Below, in pieces: positions 9,522-19,031 of a stretch of 64,000 nt of DNA (position 1 is its first letter; every line of letters starts with the position of its first letter). The notes under the pieces were generated by a model, which was not told the DNA's origin, did not search any database, and saw only the letters and a program-made list of their open reading frames with translations. The translations under genes were made by a program, and so were the position numbers. Origin of the DNA: Rubritalea profundi (GTDB lineage Bacteria; Verrucomicrobiota; Verrucomicrobiia; Verrucomicrobiales; Akkermansiaceae); NCBI RefSeq assembly GCF_002954445.1, contig NZ_MQWA01000001.1, positions 653,148 to 717,147 of the forward strand, given 5' to 3'.

Positions 9522-10574
9522 ATGGAAACCCAAATTTCTGACCCTGTCGCTACGGCCCCTGTCGTTACTGACCCAAACCAACTACCACCAGATGACGTCG
9601 CGGCAGTTGACCAACTCGGTCACACATACCGCACCTTAAAACAAGAATTATCAAAAGTAATCATCGGCCAAGAAACTGTTGTAGAGCAATTAGCTATAGC
9701 ATTGTTTGCACGTGGCCATGCGCTTTTGATGGGAGTTCCTGGATTAGCCAAGACGCTGCTAGTTTCCTCTGTCGCTGAATGCTTAGAGCTTAACTTTAGT
9801 CGAATCCAGTTCACTCCAGATCTCATGCCTTCCGATATTACAGGCACGGACATCATTCAAGAAACTGAGAGCGGAAAACGCGAGTTTCAGTTCATCAAAG
9901 GCCCTATTTTTGCAAACCTTCTCCTCGCCGATGAAATCAACCGAGCTCCAGCCAAAACTCAGGCAGCCATGTTAGAGGCTATGCAGGAGCGCCGAGTCAC
10001 AGCTCTGGGTCATAGTTATCTTCTAGAGCCACCATTTTTCGTCCTTGCCACTCAGAACCCAGTCGAGCAAGAAGGCACCTACCCTCTACCTGAGGCGCAG
10101 TTAGACCGTTTCATGTTCCTCATTGATGTAGATTACCCAAGTGAGGCTGAAGAACGCCGCATCGCACGTGAGACCACTGGAGTCATTAAGAAAAGGTTAG
10201 ACGCCGTACTTACTGGTGAACAGGTAATTGCCTACCAAGAACTAGTGAGGCGCATGCCAGTACCAGATCACATCTACGATTACGCCGTGAACATTGTACG
10301 CAAAACTCGTCCCGGATTAGATTCATCACCAGAGTGGGTGAAAGAATATGTCGGTTGGGGAGCTGGACCACGAGCAGTACAATATCTTATCCTTGGTGCT
10401 AAATCCCGCGCGGCTCTCCATGGATCTTACATGGCAAGGCTTGAAGATATTGAAGCCGTCACAATGCCTGTACTTGGTCACAGAGTTTTGACGAACTTTG
10501 CCGCTGAGTCCCAAGGAATGACAGCAAACAAAGTAGTCGAACGTCTCGTGAATGAAATGCACGACGACCAATAA
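9522..10574 (+). CDS. MoxR-family AAA+ ATPase
   Basis: 350 residues, cytoplasmic. Walker A is GVPGLAKTLL, Walker B is LLADEINRAPAKTQ, followed by the family signature EAMQERRVT and the ATQNPVEQEGTYPLPEAQ sensor region. MoxR ATPases are thought to act as chaperones for VWA-domain or metal-containing complexes. It opens a four-gene operon with a DUF58 protein, a BatA-like protein and a VWA/amidotransferase-like protein, the normal partners of this family. ATG start, with no Shine-Dalgarno. Confidence 0.95.
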   Translation: METQISDPVATAPVVTDPNQLPPDDVAAVDQLGHTYRTLKQELSKVIIGQETVVEQLAIALFARGHALLMGVPGLAKTLLVSSVAECLELNFSRIQFTPDLMPSDITGTDIIQETESGKREFQFIKGPIFANLLLADEINRAPAKTQAAMLEAMQERRVTALGHSYLLEPPFFVLATQNPVEQEGTYPLPEAQLDRFMFLIDVDYPSEAEERRIARETTGVIKKRLDAVLTGEQVIAYQELVRRMPVPDHIYDYAVNIVRKTRPGLDSSPEWVKEYVGWGAGPRAVQYLILGAKSRAALHGSYMARLEDIEAVTMPVLGHRVLTNFAAESQGMTANKVVERLVNEMHDDQ

Positions 10575-10610
10575 GATGCCTACTCACAGACTCAACCCAA
10601 TTCAGTCTCT

Positions 10611-11507
10611 GTGAATTATTCCTTCCTCGACCCAGCCGTTCTAGGACGCCTTGGGGCCATTCCTCTAGAAAGCCGGCAGCCCATGCTCGGCAATGTTGCT
10701 GGGCGCCACCGATCTCCGAACCGTGGATCGTCAGTCGAGTTCGCAGAGTACAGAAAGTACGTGCAAGGCGACGACACTCGCCGCCTCGACTGGAAAGCCT
10801 ACGCTCGCTCAGATCGTTACTACATCAAAGAATTTGAAGCTGACACCAACCTGTTAGCCCACATGATTGTCGATACCAGTGGGTCTATGGAGTTCGCAGA
10901 CAAAGGGATCTCTAAGATCGAATTCGCCAGACAAATAGCATCGACCTTAAGCTACCTAGCAGTCCACCAAGGTGACGCTGCTGGACTTAGTTGTATCTCA
11001 AAAAAGTTAGACTTGGAAATCCCTCCACGCCGACGCGCCTCTCACCTCCAGGGCATTTTTAAGACCCTTTCGGAAGTCACACCGAAAGGAGACACCGGAC
11101 TCATCGAAGGCCTACACTCGATCGCTGAAAAGGTCCAAAGACGCGGCCTCATCATTATCCTGTCAGACTTATTTTGTGACCCAGACGCATTCTCTGACGC
11201 CTTGCAACATCTACGCTACCGCAAACACGATGTTGTCGTATTTCATCTTATGGACCCACAAGAAATCGACTTCGACTTCGAACGCCCACACCGCTTTGTC
11301 GACTTTGAAGATGGATCTCCTATTGTAGCTGAACCGGCGCTGATCGCTGATGAATATAGGCAAATCGTCCAAGACTTTCTCATCGACATCAAACGCCGCT
11401 GCCACGATGCAAACGCCGACTACAGACTAGTCAGAACCACCGAGAGCTACGAAAGTGTGCTTTCCACCTTTTTGCTCGATCGCTTACCTAAAAAGGGCTC
11501 CCGCTAA
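10611..11507 (+). CDS. DUF58 domain-containing protein
   Basis: 298 residues. The DUF58 signature DDTRRLDWKAYARSDRYYIKEFE lies near residues 55-80 (quoted in part: DDTRRLDWKAYAR). A VWA-like fold follows with DTSGSM, giving a DxSxS metal site. No membrane segment is evident. It starts with GTG at 10611, 36 bases after moxR, so the two are co-transcribed. DUF58 proteins nearly always accompany MoxR ATPases and are believed to be their clients or adaptors; the exact role here is unknown. Confidence 0.92.
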   Translation: MNYSFLDPAVLGRLGAIPLESRQPMLGNVAGRHRSPNRGSSVEFAEYRKYVQGDDTRRLDWKAYARSDRYYIKEFEADTNLLAHMIVDTSGSMEFADKGISKIEFARQIASTLSYLAVHQGDAAGLSCISKKLDLEIPPRRRASHLQGIFKTLSEVTPKGDTGLIEGLHSIAEKVQRRGLIIILSDLFCDPDAFSDALQHLRYRKHDVVVFHLMDPQEIDFDFERPHRFVDFEDGSPIVAEPALIADEYRQIVQDFLIDIKRRCHDANADYRLVRTTESYESVLSTFLLDRLPKKGSR

Positions 11508-11528
11508 CATCCACCAACGCATACCAAC

Positions 11529-13496
11529 TTGAGTTTTCCATTTCTATCATCCTACGCCTTTTTTTGGTGGCTGCTAGCTCTAGGGATTCCTGTGCTCATT
11601 CACTTGCTCAACCGGCGTCGCCATCGAGTTGTCAAATGGGCCGCTATGGATTTCCTCCTCAAAGCGACCCGTGAGTCACGCGGAAAAAAGAAACTCAAGC
11701 ACATCATCATCCTCACCTGCAGAGCTCTCGCTATTGCAGCGCTGGTCATGGCCGTTGCTCGACCACTCGCGACTAATGGATTTCTTAGTTGGGGCGAAAG
11801 TAAACTAGACACAGTCATCCTTGTGCTCGACCGCTCCGCATCGATGGAGCAAAGCTCACTAGAAAGTGCTACCAGCAAACGTGAGAGCGCCATTCGATTA
11901 GCCCAAGACTCCATCTCCGAACTAGGTGACACAAAGCTGGTACTCATCGATAGTGCTACCGGCGTCCCCATTTCCATAGCGAGACCGTCGACTCTCAATG
12001 AAATTTCACAAACAAAGGCGACCGACACCGTCGCTAATATTCCTTCACTTCTCGATACGGCAGTCCAGTACATCCTAAAAAACAACACGGGTAGAACTGA
12101 AATCTGGGTCGCTTCAGATATGCAGCACAGTGACTGGCAGCTAAAAAGTGGTAAATGGAGTAGTATTCGATCAGGCCTGAATAACCTTTCGAGCCAAGCT
12201 AGCCTGCGGGTCCTCTCACTCAATTCAGAAACTAACAACAACATCAGTATTAGATTAGTCGGAGCACAACGCATCGATGAGGAACTCCTGCTAGAGCTAG
12301 AAATCACCCAGTCAACAGAAGCCAGTGAACAAGAGATTCCACTCACCCTTTCACTAAATGGAGCCCAGAGCACAGAGAATATAACGATCTCTGGTGACGT
12401 CATGAAGTTCACTAAGCGCTTACAGCTCTCAGGTAAATCTGGCTACGGCTACATCCAACTTGCTGCGGACACGAACTCTAGAGACAACACCGCCTACTTC
12501 TCCTACGGTACGGAACTCCCAGTTCACACCGCCATTGTTGCGGCAAAATCTGAATCTCAGTATTACCTCAGCCTTGCTTCTGCGCCACCTGGCTATGCTA
12601 GTCAGCAAGCCAAAACCTACCTCCCTCACGAAAGCATTCCATGGGACACTCTTTCACTCGTTGTCTGGCAAGCTCCACTGCCTAAAACAGACGATCAAGC
12701 TCCACTGCTAGACTTCATCAACAAGGGTGGTATTATTGCATTTTACCCACCGACAACCACAGAAGATCAGTCCTTCCTCAATACCCAATGGGGGCTCGTT
12801 AACAAATCCTCTAGTGGAAAATATTTTATTGTCCAAGACTGGGATCGCAGCGATGGCCCATTACGTAATGGTGAAGACGGCACCCCCATTCCCGTCAGCA
12901 AGCTCAAGGCAATAAAACGTAGAGAAATCCTCACCGAAGGCACTAGCCTAGCGCGGTGGAGTAATGACAGCCCATTTCTAGCACGTGAGCTGCACGGCCG
13001 TGGAGCTGCCTATTTTATCGCAACGCTGCCAGACTACACTTGGTCCAACCTAGGTGATGCCGATGTTATTTTGCCCCTCACTCAGCGATTACTACTTAAA
13101 GGAAACCAACGTTTTGGTTCCGGCCATTCAGCCACTCTGGGTCAACTTCCTGCTGAAATAGCCATCGATTCGGCCAAACGAAAGCGATTAGACAAAGCGA
13201 CACCATCTAACCCTCTGAATGCTGAATACGAAGCTGGTGTTTACACATTTGGTGAACGGACAATTGCAGTGAACCGTCCAGCCGATGAAGACCTAACAAC
13301 ACGCCTCAGCAAGGAAGAATTAGACCAAGCGTTATCTGACGTCCCCTACTCCTTATTCGAAGAAGATACAGATAACCCCTCCGCTTTTGCCCAACAATTA
13401 TGGCAAGTATTTCTGGTTGCCGTTTTGCTATTTTTGATAGTTGAAGCTCTCCTCTGCCTTGCTCATAAACGTAAGAAAATAGAATCCACCCGCTAG
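11529..13496 (+). CDS. BatA-like membrane protein with VWA-type domain
   Basis: 655 residues. The N-terminus matches the BatA/aerotolerance N-terminal domain: a membrane segment, then LIHLLNRRRHRVVKWAAM, then a second helix near residue 60-80. A VWA-like domain follows with LDRSASM (DxSxS metal site). The middle is beta-rich and extracytoplasmic. One last membrane helix lies near residue 635. The start is TTG at 11529, 21 bases after the DUF58 gene. Its stop shares one base with the next start, so translation is coupled. It probably anchors the MoxR complex at the inner membrane. Confidence 0.85.
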   Translation: MSFPFLSSYAFFWWLLALGIPVLIHLLNRRRHRVVKWAAMDFLLKATRESRGKKKLKHIIILTCRALAIAALVMAVARPLATNGFLSWGESKLDTVILVLDRSASMEQSSLESATSKRESAIRLAQDSISELGDTKLVLIDSATGVPISIARPSTLNEISQTKATDTVANIPSLLDTAVQYILKNNTGRTEIWVASDMQHSDWQLKSGKWSSIRSGLNNLSSQASLRVLSLNSETNNNISIRLVGAQRIDEELLLELEITQSTEASEQEIPLTLSLNGAQSTENITISGDVMKFTKRLQLSGKSGYGYIQLAADTNSRDNTAYFSYGTELPVHTAIVAAKSESQYYLSLASAPPGYASQQAKTYLPHESIPWDTLSLVVWQAPLPKTDDQAPLLDFINKGGIIAFYPPTTTEDQSFLNTQWGLVNKSSSGKYFIVQDWDRSDGPLRNGEDGTPIPVSKLKAIKRREILTEGTSLARWSNDSPFLARELHGRGAAYFIATLPDYTWSNLGDADVILPLTQRLLLKGNQRFGSGHSATLGQLPAEIAIDSAKRKRLDKATPSNPLNAEYEAGVYTFGERTIAVNRPADEDLTTRLSKEELDQALSDVPYSLFEEDTDNPSAFAQQLWQVFLVAVLLFLIVEALLCLAHKRKKIESTR

Positions 13497-15724
13497 TGCA
13501 TTTCCAGATCCAGAACCTCCACTTTACTCCCTCACTCACTTTCTTCACCGTGGGTTGTGTCGCACTCATTGTGGTCGGAACTCTCTGCGTACTGGCGACC
13601 ACACGATCTGCACGACCAAAGCGCACGGGTGCCATTGAGGCTCTCCGATTTCTCATCACCTTATTGGTCGTCCTCATGCTATGGGGTCCGGAATGGAAAA
13701 CAATTATCACACCTGAGAATGAGCCAGAAATCGCCATTTTATGGGATGCTTCAAGATCAGGAGAAACTCTCGACGCCCAATTACCAGACGGAAAAAATTC
13801 AGTCGTCAGCAGACGCGCCTTCATTGATTCGGCACTCAAGTTAGATGTTTGGAAGACGTTAGAAAACAACGGGAAGACCGCAGTGTTCTCACAACCCTTT
13901 TCCGAACCGAGCCCAAACACCGAAACTACTGCCACCACATTACAAGGAACAGACATCAACGATCCCATCGAAAAGCTGCTAGAACAACATGACAATCTAA
14001 GAGCTATAGTACTGCTCAGTGACGGAGACTGGAATACAGGCTCTCCTCCGATTGGAGCTGCTCAGAAAATGTTGCTCAAGAACGTTCCTCTTTTCACCAT
14101 TCCCGTCGGCAGTAAGGAGCGCCTTCCTGACATCGAGATCCTCGACATCACTGCGCCGACCTATGGCATTATCGGTGAGCCCATCCAAATTCCGTTCTCG
14201 CTTCGCTCATCACTCAAGCGCGACATAAATACCACCATAAAGCTTCGAGATACATCCAATGGTAAAGAGTTCACCAAGAAGGTGCACATCCCGGCTGGAA
14301 AGGAGTACTTTGATAATGTTCTCTGGCGCATCGACCGCGAAGGTACGAGCAAATTAGAACTTAGCTTCCCAGTTGCGGAGGGTGAACTCGTCGTTGAAAA
14401 CAACCGCCAGGAATTCATCATCCAAGGAAAAAAGGAAAACCTCAAAGTTCTCGTCATTGAATCCATTCCACGATGGGAATACCGCTTTATCCGCAATGCG
14501 CTTTCTCGCGATCCGGGAGTGGATCTGGACTGCCTTTTATTCCACCCGAAGTTAGGTAAAGGAGATGGGCCGGACTACATACAGGACTTCCCAGACAAGT
14601 TAGAAGACTTGCAAAAGTATGATGTTGTTTTCATTGGCGATGTTGGTATTGCCAATGGTCAACTCACCCTCAAGCAAACAGAGTTGCTCAAAGGTTTAGT
14701 AGAGAATCAGGCCAGTGGAATCGTTTTCATTCCAGGATCCAAAGGGAACCAAAAGACTTTACTCAACACCCCGCTAGGTGAGCTCATTCCTGTCATTTTA
14801 GACGAATCAAAACCTGAGGGAATCAGTGAGTCAACAGCGTCACCTCTAGCTCTCACCTCGCAAGGCCGCGGCTCGTTGCTCACTATGTTAGGTGACAACG
14901 AACTCGAGAACGAACGTGTCTGGAAAAACCTTCCGGGCTTCTATTGGTCCGCCGCCATTGAAAAAGCAAAGGGTGGTGCCGATGTTCTAGCAACCCATGC
15001 GAATAGGCGCAACCGCTACGGACGCATCCCACTTCTTGTCACAAAATCAGCAGGCAATGGTAAAGTTCTCTACCTTGGCCATGACTCAGCCTGGCGCTGG
15101 CGCCGCGGTGTCGAGGACCTCTATCACTATCGCTTCTGGGGACAAGTTGCACGCTGGATGTCCTACCAACGTAACATGGCTGCTGGAGAACAAATCAGAC
15201 TATACTACAGCCCGGATAGACCCAGACCCGCTGATGTTGTGACACTCAAAGCAAATGCTTTCGACAGCAATGGTGCCCCACTCACCGACGGATCAATCTA
15301 TGTCGATGTCACTTCACCCAATGGTGAAAAATCCCGTATCGAACTCACCCGGTCTGCTGAAGCATGGGGCAGTTATAGCGGCCGCACACGTATTTCACTC
15401 CCCGGTGAATGGAAGCTTTCCGCGGGCATCGTCAACGACGCTGACGCCACAGTCGAAACAACCATCATAGCCCAAGGTGACGTGCTCGAAAAAACTGGAC
15501 AACCAGCGCGCCCAGAAGTTCTAGAGGAAATGGCCCGGGTCACTGGCGGCGAAGTCATCATGGCTAAAGACATCAAAGACATAGCCAATCGAATCAACGC
15601 CCTTCCTATAAAGAAGCCACAAGAAGAAAGCATTCCTCTCTGGGCACAAATAGCCAGTATGATTACGCTGATCGTTCTTCTTGCGCTCTTCTGGACACTC
15701 AGAAAGCTGAATGGTACTTTCTAA
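13496..15724 (+). CDS. Membrane protein with VWA-like and glutamine amidotransferase-like domains
   Basis: 742 residues. Two N-terminal membrane helices, then a VWA-like domain with WDASRSG (DxSxS), a beta-rich middle, a class I glutamine amidotransferase-like region (around VFIPGSKGNQ) without an obvious catalytic Cys, and a C-terminal helix at ~715-735. The GTG start at 13496 overlaps the TAG stop of the upstream gene by one base. Large proteins of this layout close MoxR/BatA clusters in Verrucomicrobia and Planctomycetes. The function is unknown; a periplasmic or envelope quality-control role is inferred from the cluster. Confidence 0.8.
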   Translation: MHFQIQNLHFTPSLTFFTVGCVALIVVGTLCVLATTRSARPKRTGAIEALRFLITLLVVLMLWGPEWKTIITPENEPEIAILWDASRSGETLDAQLPDGKNSVVSRRAFIDSALKLDVWKTLENNGKTAVFSQPFSEPSPNTETTATTLQGTDINDPIEKLLEQHDNLRAIVLLSDGDWNTGSPPIGAAQKMLLKNVPLFTIPVGSKERLPDIEILDITAPTYGIIGEPIQIPFSLRSSLKRDINTTIKLRDTSNGKEFTKKVHIPAGKEYFDNVLWRIDREGTSKLELSFPVAEGELVVENNRQEFIIQGKKENLKVLVIESIPRWEYRFIRNALSRDPGVDLDCLLFHPKLGKGDGPDYIQDFPDKLEDLQKYDVVFIGDVGIANGQLTLKQTELLKGLVENQASGIVFIPGSKGNQKTLLNTPLGELIPVILDESKPEGISESTASPLALTSQGRGSLLTMLGDNELENERVWKNLPGFYWSAAIEKAKGGADVLATHANRRNRYGRIPLLVTKSAGNGKVLYLGHDSAWRWRRGVEDLYHYRFWGQVARWMSYQRNMAAGEQIRLYYSPDRPRPADVVTLKANAFDSNGAPLTDGSIYVDVTSPNGEKSRIELTRSAEAWGSYSGRTRISLPGEWKLSAGIVNDADATVETTIIAQGDVLEKTGQPARPEVLEEMARVTGGEVIMAKDIKDIANRINALPIKKPQEESIPLWAQIASMITLIVLLALFWTLRKLNGTF

Positions 15725-15744
15725 AATGACTGCGTAGTATGCGC

Positions 15745-17478
15745 CTAGACCTCCCAATCAGGTTCAAGATCCGCAGCGTAGCACTGCATCACAGCGCTGA
15801 TCATCGCCCGGCCACTTTGCTCTTCATCATGCAGCACAAAGTGGACACCCGCCTTTTTCAAACGCTCAGCTTGGGCTGTAAATTTGGCTCGCGCATAAAT
15901 ACGAATCTCTGGATTTATTGCTTTAGCACTATGCATAGACTTCAACACCGCTGACTCATCTGGAAAGGTGAAAGCAATACTTCTAGCGTGCTTAGTGCGG
16001 GCCAGTTGAAGCGACTCTGTATCGCTTGCATCGGCAAAAAGGCAAATAACTCCCTCGCCGTGCAGACGTTTTACAGTTTCAGGGTTTGTCTCTAACACCA
16101 CAACTCCGACGTTCGCACGAGTAAGATTCCTGTGAAGATTCTCCCCCACTGGGCCATAGCCACAAATGACAACATGGTCATTGAGTTCGCTGACCTGTCC
16201 ACCAATGCCAAGCGTTTCATGCTCGGAGCCACAAAATTGCTTACTTGAGCGCTTTATCCGATCTGCCAACCCAATGCTCTTTTTAAGTAAAGTGGGAACA
16301 AGTCCCATAGAAAATGCGGTACTGGCCAAAAGAACCTGCTCAAGTTGTGCTGATAAAGCATTGAACTCACTCGCACGATTCAGCAACACAATGGAGAACT
16401 CACCCGTGCTACAAAGAGCTGCCGAGGTGACCAGCCAGCTTCCTCGCCTTAGCCCAGACCAGTGTGCCGCCAGTGACACGATTACTCCTTTGATGACTAA
16501 AATCGACACTGTCGCCAATAATATAGTAGGCCAGTAGGCTAGGATCACGTCCACATCTATCAACAAGCCTACGGAGACAAAGAACACCGTAAGAAAGAGA
16601 TCTTTGAATGGCAATATGTCTGAGAGCACGCGATGGGAATAGATTGACTCACTCACAACAACCCCTGCTGCAAATGCTCCAAGGGCTGGACTCAACCCTA
16701 ACAAACCACTCACTAGAGCCACTCCAGCACAAAGCCCAATCACAGTGATTGTAAATAACTCTCGACTCCTCGTTCTAGCTACGGCGTCGAGCATTTGCGG
16801 GAAGCCTCGACGACTCAGAATAACTATACCAGCAGTAAAAAGAGCTCCCTTAAGTAGGGCTAGACCGACATCAACAGCTCCACCTTCATCGCTCAACAAC
16901 GGCGGAATAAGAACCATAAATAATATGGCTGCTAGATCCTGAAAAATCGCCATTCCTAATGCGGTCCGAGCAGGCGGGCTCTCAGGTAAAGACATTTCCT
17001 GAAAACTCTTCATACTCACTGCTGTAGAAGAGAGACTGAATGCAAAGCCTAACAATAGAGCTTGAGAACCACTCAAACCTAGCAGCATCCCTCCGCCAAC
17101 AGCAACGAGAATGCATAAACCTACTTGAGACCCGCCACCGATAAACACAGGTCGTCGTAGAGCCTTTATTTCTTTGAGGGAAAACTCGATCCCCAATGTA
17201 AATAGAAGAAGCACAACCCCGATTTCTGCTAAAGCATCGATCACTCCAGCCTGTTCAACTCCAACCCAATCTAACAATCCAGAGTTTCGTATCACCACAC
17301 CACAGATGAAATAACCCACTAGCAAGGATTGTTTAAATCGCGTTAGTACCAACGACACGACCACCACAGCTAACAGAACCACTGTCAGTAGAATGAAAAA
17401 TGGAGGAATAGCTCCAGTTGCGGCTAGTAACCAATGCATAGCTGAATTTAGCGCACTTTTACCACATTCATCCATCAT
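15745..17478 (-). CDS. Monovalent cation:proton antiporter, KefB/KefC type (CPA2) with TrkA-N domain
   Basis: 577 residues. About 12 membrane helices form the Na+/H+ exchanger domain (residues ~20-400), including LLLFTLGIEFS, AFSLSSTAVSMK and LGAFAAGVVVSES. A cytoplasmic RCK/TrkA-N domain follows with the nucleotide-binding motif GYGPVGENLHRNL near residue 430. It exports K+ or Na+ for protons and is gated by NAD(H)-type ligands. It converges with the VWA gene, only 20 bases apart. The second Met of the ATG-ATG pair is an equally good start. Confidence 0.92.
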   Translation of the reverse strand: MMDECGKSALNSAMHWLLAATGAIPPFFILLTVVLLAVVVVSLVLTRFKQSLLVGYFICGVVIRNSGLLDWVGVEQAGVIDALAEIGVVLLLFTLGIEFSLKEIKALRRPVFIGGGSQVGLCILVAVGGGMLLGLSGSQALLLGFAFSLSSTAVSMKSFQEMSLPESPPARTALGMAIFQDLAAILFMVLIPPLLSDEGGAVDVGLALLKGALFTAGIVILSRRGFPQMLDAVARTRSRELFTITVIGLCAGVALVSGLLGLSPALGAFAAGVVVSESIYSHRVLSDILPFKDLFLTVFFVSVGLLIDVDVILAYWPTILLATVSILVIKGVIVSLAAHWSGLRRGSWLVTSAALCSTGEFSIVLLNRASEFNALSAQLEQVLLASTAFSMGLVPTLLKKSIGLADRIKRSSKQFCGSEHETLGIGGQVSELNDHVVICGYGPVGENLHRNLTRANVGVVVLETNPETVKRLHGEGVICLFADASDTESLQLARTKHARSIAFTFPDESAVLKSMHSAKAINPEIRIYARAKFTAQAERLKKAGVHFVLHDEEQSGRAMISAVMQCYAADLEPDWEV

Positions 17479-17559
17479 AATTCACACTTTCTCATTTTTA
17501 ATCTGCTAGACCACTAATTTTGAGCTATACTGCAGCTCATCAACTAAAGAACCTATTCT

Positions 17560-18009
17560 ATGAAAACTACTATTCTATCAGCCACCGTTGCACTACTAGC
17601 CATAGCCTCCGCACCTATTCTCTCGGCTCATTGTCAGGTTCCATGTGGGATTTACGCCGACGACAATGTCTTCGCCACCATGCACAAAGACCAAGAAACC
17701 ATTGCAAAGGCGATGCAGCAAATCAATGAGCTTTCTAAAGACCCGTCTAAGAACACCAACCAACTCACACGCTGGATCAGCAATAAGGAGAAACACGCGC
17801 AGTCAATCCAGGACACGGTCGCTCAATACTTTTTAGCTCAGCGCGTAAAGATCACTGAAACAGACAAAGCAGCCTATACTAAGAAGCTCACACTTCTCCA
17901 TCAAATCACAGTCTATGCCATGAAGTGTAAGCAGACCACTGACCTAGAGAACGCCAAGAAGCTCCACGCGACTCTCGACCAGTTCCAGGCAACCTACACA
18001 AAGAAGTAA
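17560..18009 (+). CDS. sodN: Nickel superoxide dismutase with Sec-type signal peptide
   Basis: 149 residues. Residues 1-23 are a typical Sec signal peptide ending LSA. The mature protein would begin HCQVPCGIY, which is the Ni-hook (HCxxPCGxY): the N-terminal amine, His1, Cys2 and Cys6 bind nickel. The remaining ~115 residues fit the four-helix Ni-SOD fold, and the mature length of 126 is close to the 117 of Streptomyces SodN. It dismutates superoxide, here probably in the periplasm. Signal peptidase would expose His1, replacing the SodX maturation protease, which is not visible nearby. A peroxiredoxin gene follows 228 bases downstream and could remove the H2O2 formed. Confidence 0.9.
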   Translation: MKTTILSATVALLAIASAPILSAHCQVPCGIYADDNVFATMHKDQETIAKAMQQINELSKDPSKNTNQLTRWISNKEKHAQSIQDTVAQYFLAQRVKITETDKAAYTKKLTLLHQITVYAMKCKQTTDLENAKKLHATLDQFQATYTKK

Positions 18010-18033
18010 AGCCACTTTTCAGCGAATTCTATG

Positions 18034-18066
18034 AAGGCCTATGCGACTCTCGCATAGGCCTTTATT
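18034..18066 (+). terminator. Rho-independent terminator after sodN
   Basis: A perfect 13-base stem (AAGGCCTATGCGA / TCGCATAGGCCTT) with a 3-base loop, ending in a T-rich tail, lies 24 bases after the sodN stop. Confidence 0.85.
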
Positions 18067-18190
18067 TATGTAGTTTAGCTTCTTTATTAGAAATACTTAT
18101 AGCCAATATTCTGCACACTCGTTCAGAAACCAGTTGCACGTCACTGAAATCTCCACTACATCAAATCGCATATCGCTCAAGAATAGCAAG

Positions 18191-18219
18191 TTGCGACCTC
18201 TTGAGGTTTATTTTAAAAC
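18191..18219 (+). promoter_or_regulatory. Candidate promoter of the peroxiredoxin gene
   Basis: TTGCGA at 18191-18196, a 17-base spacer and TAAAAC at 18214-18219 resemble sigma-70 elements. The spacer holds a small palindrome (CCTCTTGAGG). The ATG is at 18238, so the 5' leader would be very short. No OxyR site was identified. Confidence 0.35.
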
Positions 18220-18237
18220 TAACTAAAACTTAAAGAC

Positions 18238-18864
18238 ATGTCAGTACTCGTAGGAAAAAAAGCACCATCCTTCACTGCTAAAGCAGTCCAAGGCCAGAAC
18301 ATCATCGAAGAATTTTCACTCGACCAATTCATTGGCGAAAAATACGTCGTACTTTTCTTCTACCCAAAAGATTTCACTTTCGTATGCCCGACTGAGCTCC
18401 ACCGCTTCCAAGACGAGATCGCACAATTCGAATCCCGCGGAGTTCAAGTGGTAGGTTGCTCTACTGACTCTGAGTTCTCCCACTGGGCTTGGCTCAATAC
18501 ACCAAAGAACAAAGGTGGTATCGAAGGCGTCACCTACCCACTCGTTGCTGACATCAACAAAACAATCTCTGAAGACTATGATGTCCTCGCTGGTGAAGTT
18601 GTACTCGACGAAGACGACAACATAGAGGTCGAAGGTGAGCTCGTAGCTTACCGTGGTCTCTTCCTCATCGACAAAGCTGGTACTGTACGCCACCAAGTTG
18701 TCAATGACATGCCGCTTGGCCGCTCCATCAACGAATGTATCCGTGTGATCGACGCTCTCCAGCACTTCGAACTGCACGGTGAAGTTTGCCCAATGGACTG
18801 GCAGAAAGGTGACGACGCTATGACCGCAGACCACGCAGGCGTGTCATCCTACTTCTCTAAGTAA
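18238..18864 (+). CDS. 2-Cys peroxiredoxin (AhpC/Prx1 type)
   Basis: 208 residues. The peroxidatic Cys50 is in FTFVCPTELHRF and the resolving Cys is near residue 184 in GEVCPMDWQKG, so this is a typical 2-Cys enzyme. It reduces hydrogen peroxide and organic peroxides using thioredoxin or a similar donor in the cytoplasm. Flanking hairpin terminators make it a single-gene unit. Codon use is strongly biased (CTC, GAC, GGT), which suggests high expression. No AhpF-like reductase adjoins it. Confidence 0.95.
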   Translation: MSVLVGKKAPSFTAKAVQGQNIIEEFSLDQFIGEKYVVLFFYPKDFTFVCPTELHRFQDEIAQFESRGVQVVGCSTDSEFSHWAWLNTPKNKGGIEGVTYPLVADINKTISEDYDVLAGEVVLDEDDNIEVEGELVAYRGLFLIDKAGTVRHQVVNDMPLGRSINECIRVIDALQHFELHGEVCPMDWQKGDDAMTADHAGVSSYFSK

Positions 18865-18886
18865 TTTTTCTCTTTAGATATGTCTC

Positions 18887-18916
18887 AAAAGCCCATGCCT
18901 AAGCGCATGGGCTTTT
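18887..18916 (+). terminator. Rho-independent terminator after the peroxiredoxin gene
   Basis: A perfect 12-base stem (AAAAGCCCATGC / GCATGGGCTTTT) with a 6-base loop, followed by more T residues, begins 23 bases after the stop codon. Confidence 0.9.
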
Positions 18917-19031
18917 TTGTTGCTATGCCTCCCCTCATCACTCGCCATATAATGATGATCTAGTTTTTTATAGATTCCGCCATTGCGCAGTGGCTATTTC
19001 TTAGTATTTTGTACAGCACATGAGCGGCTTT

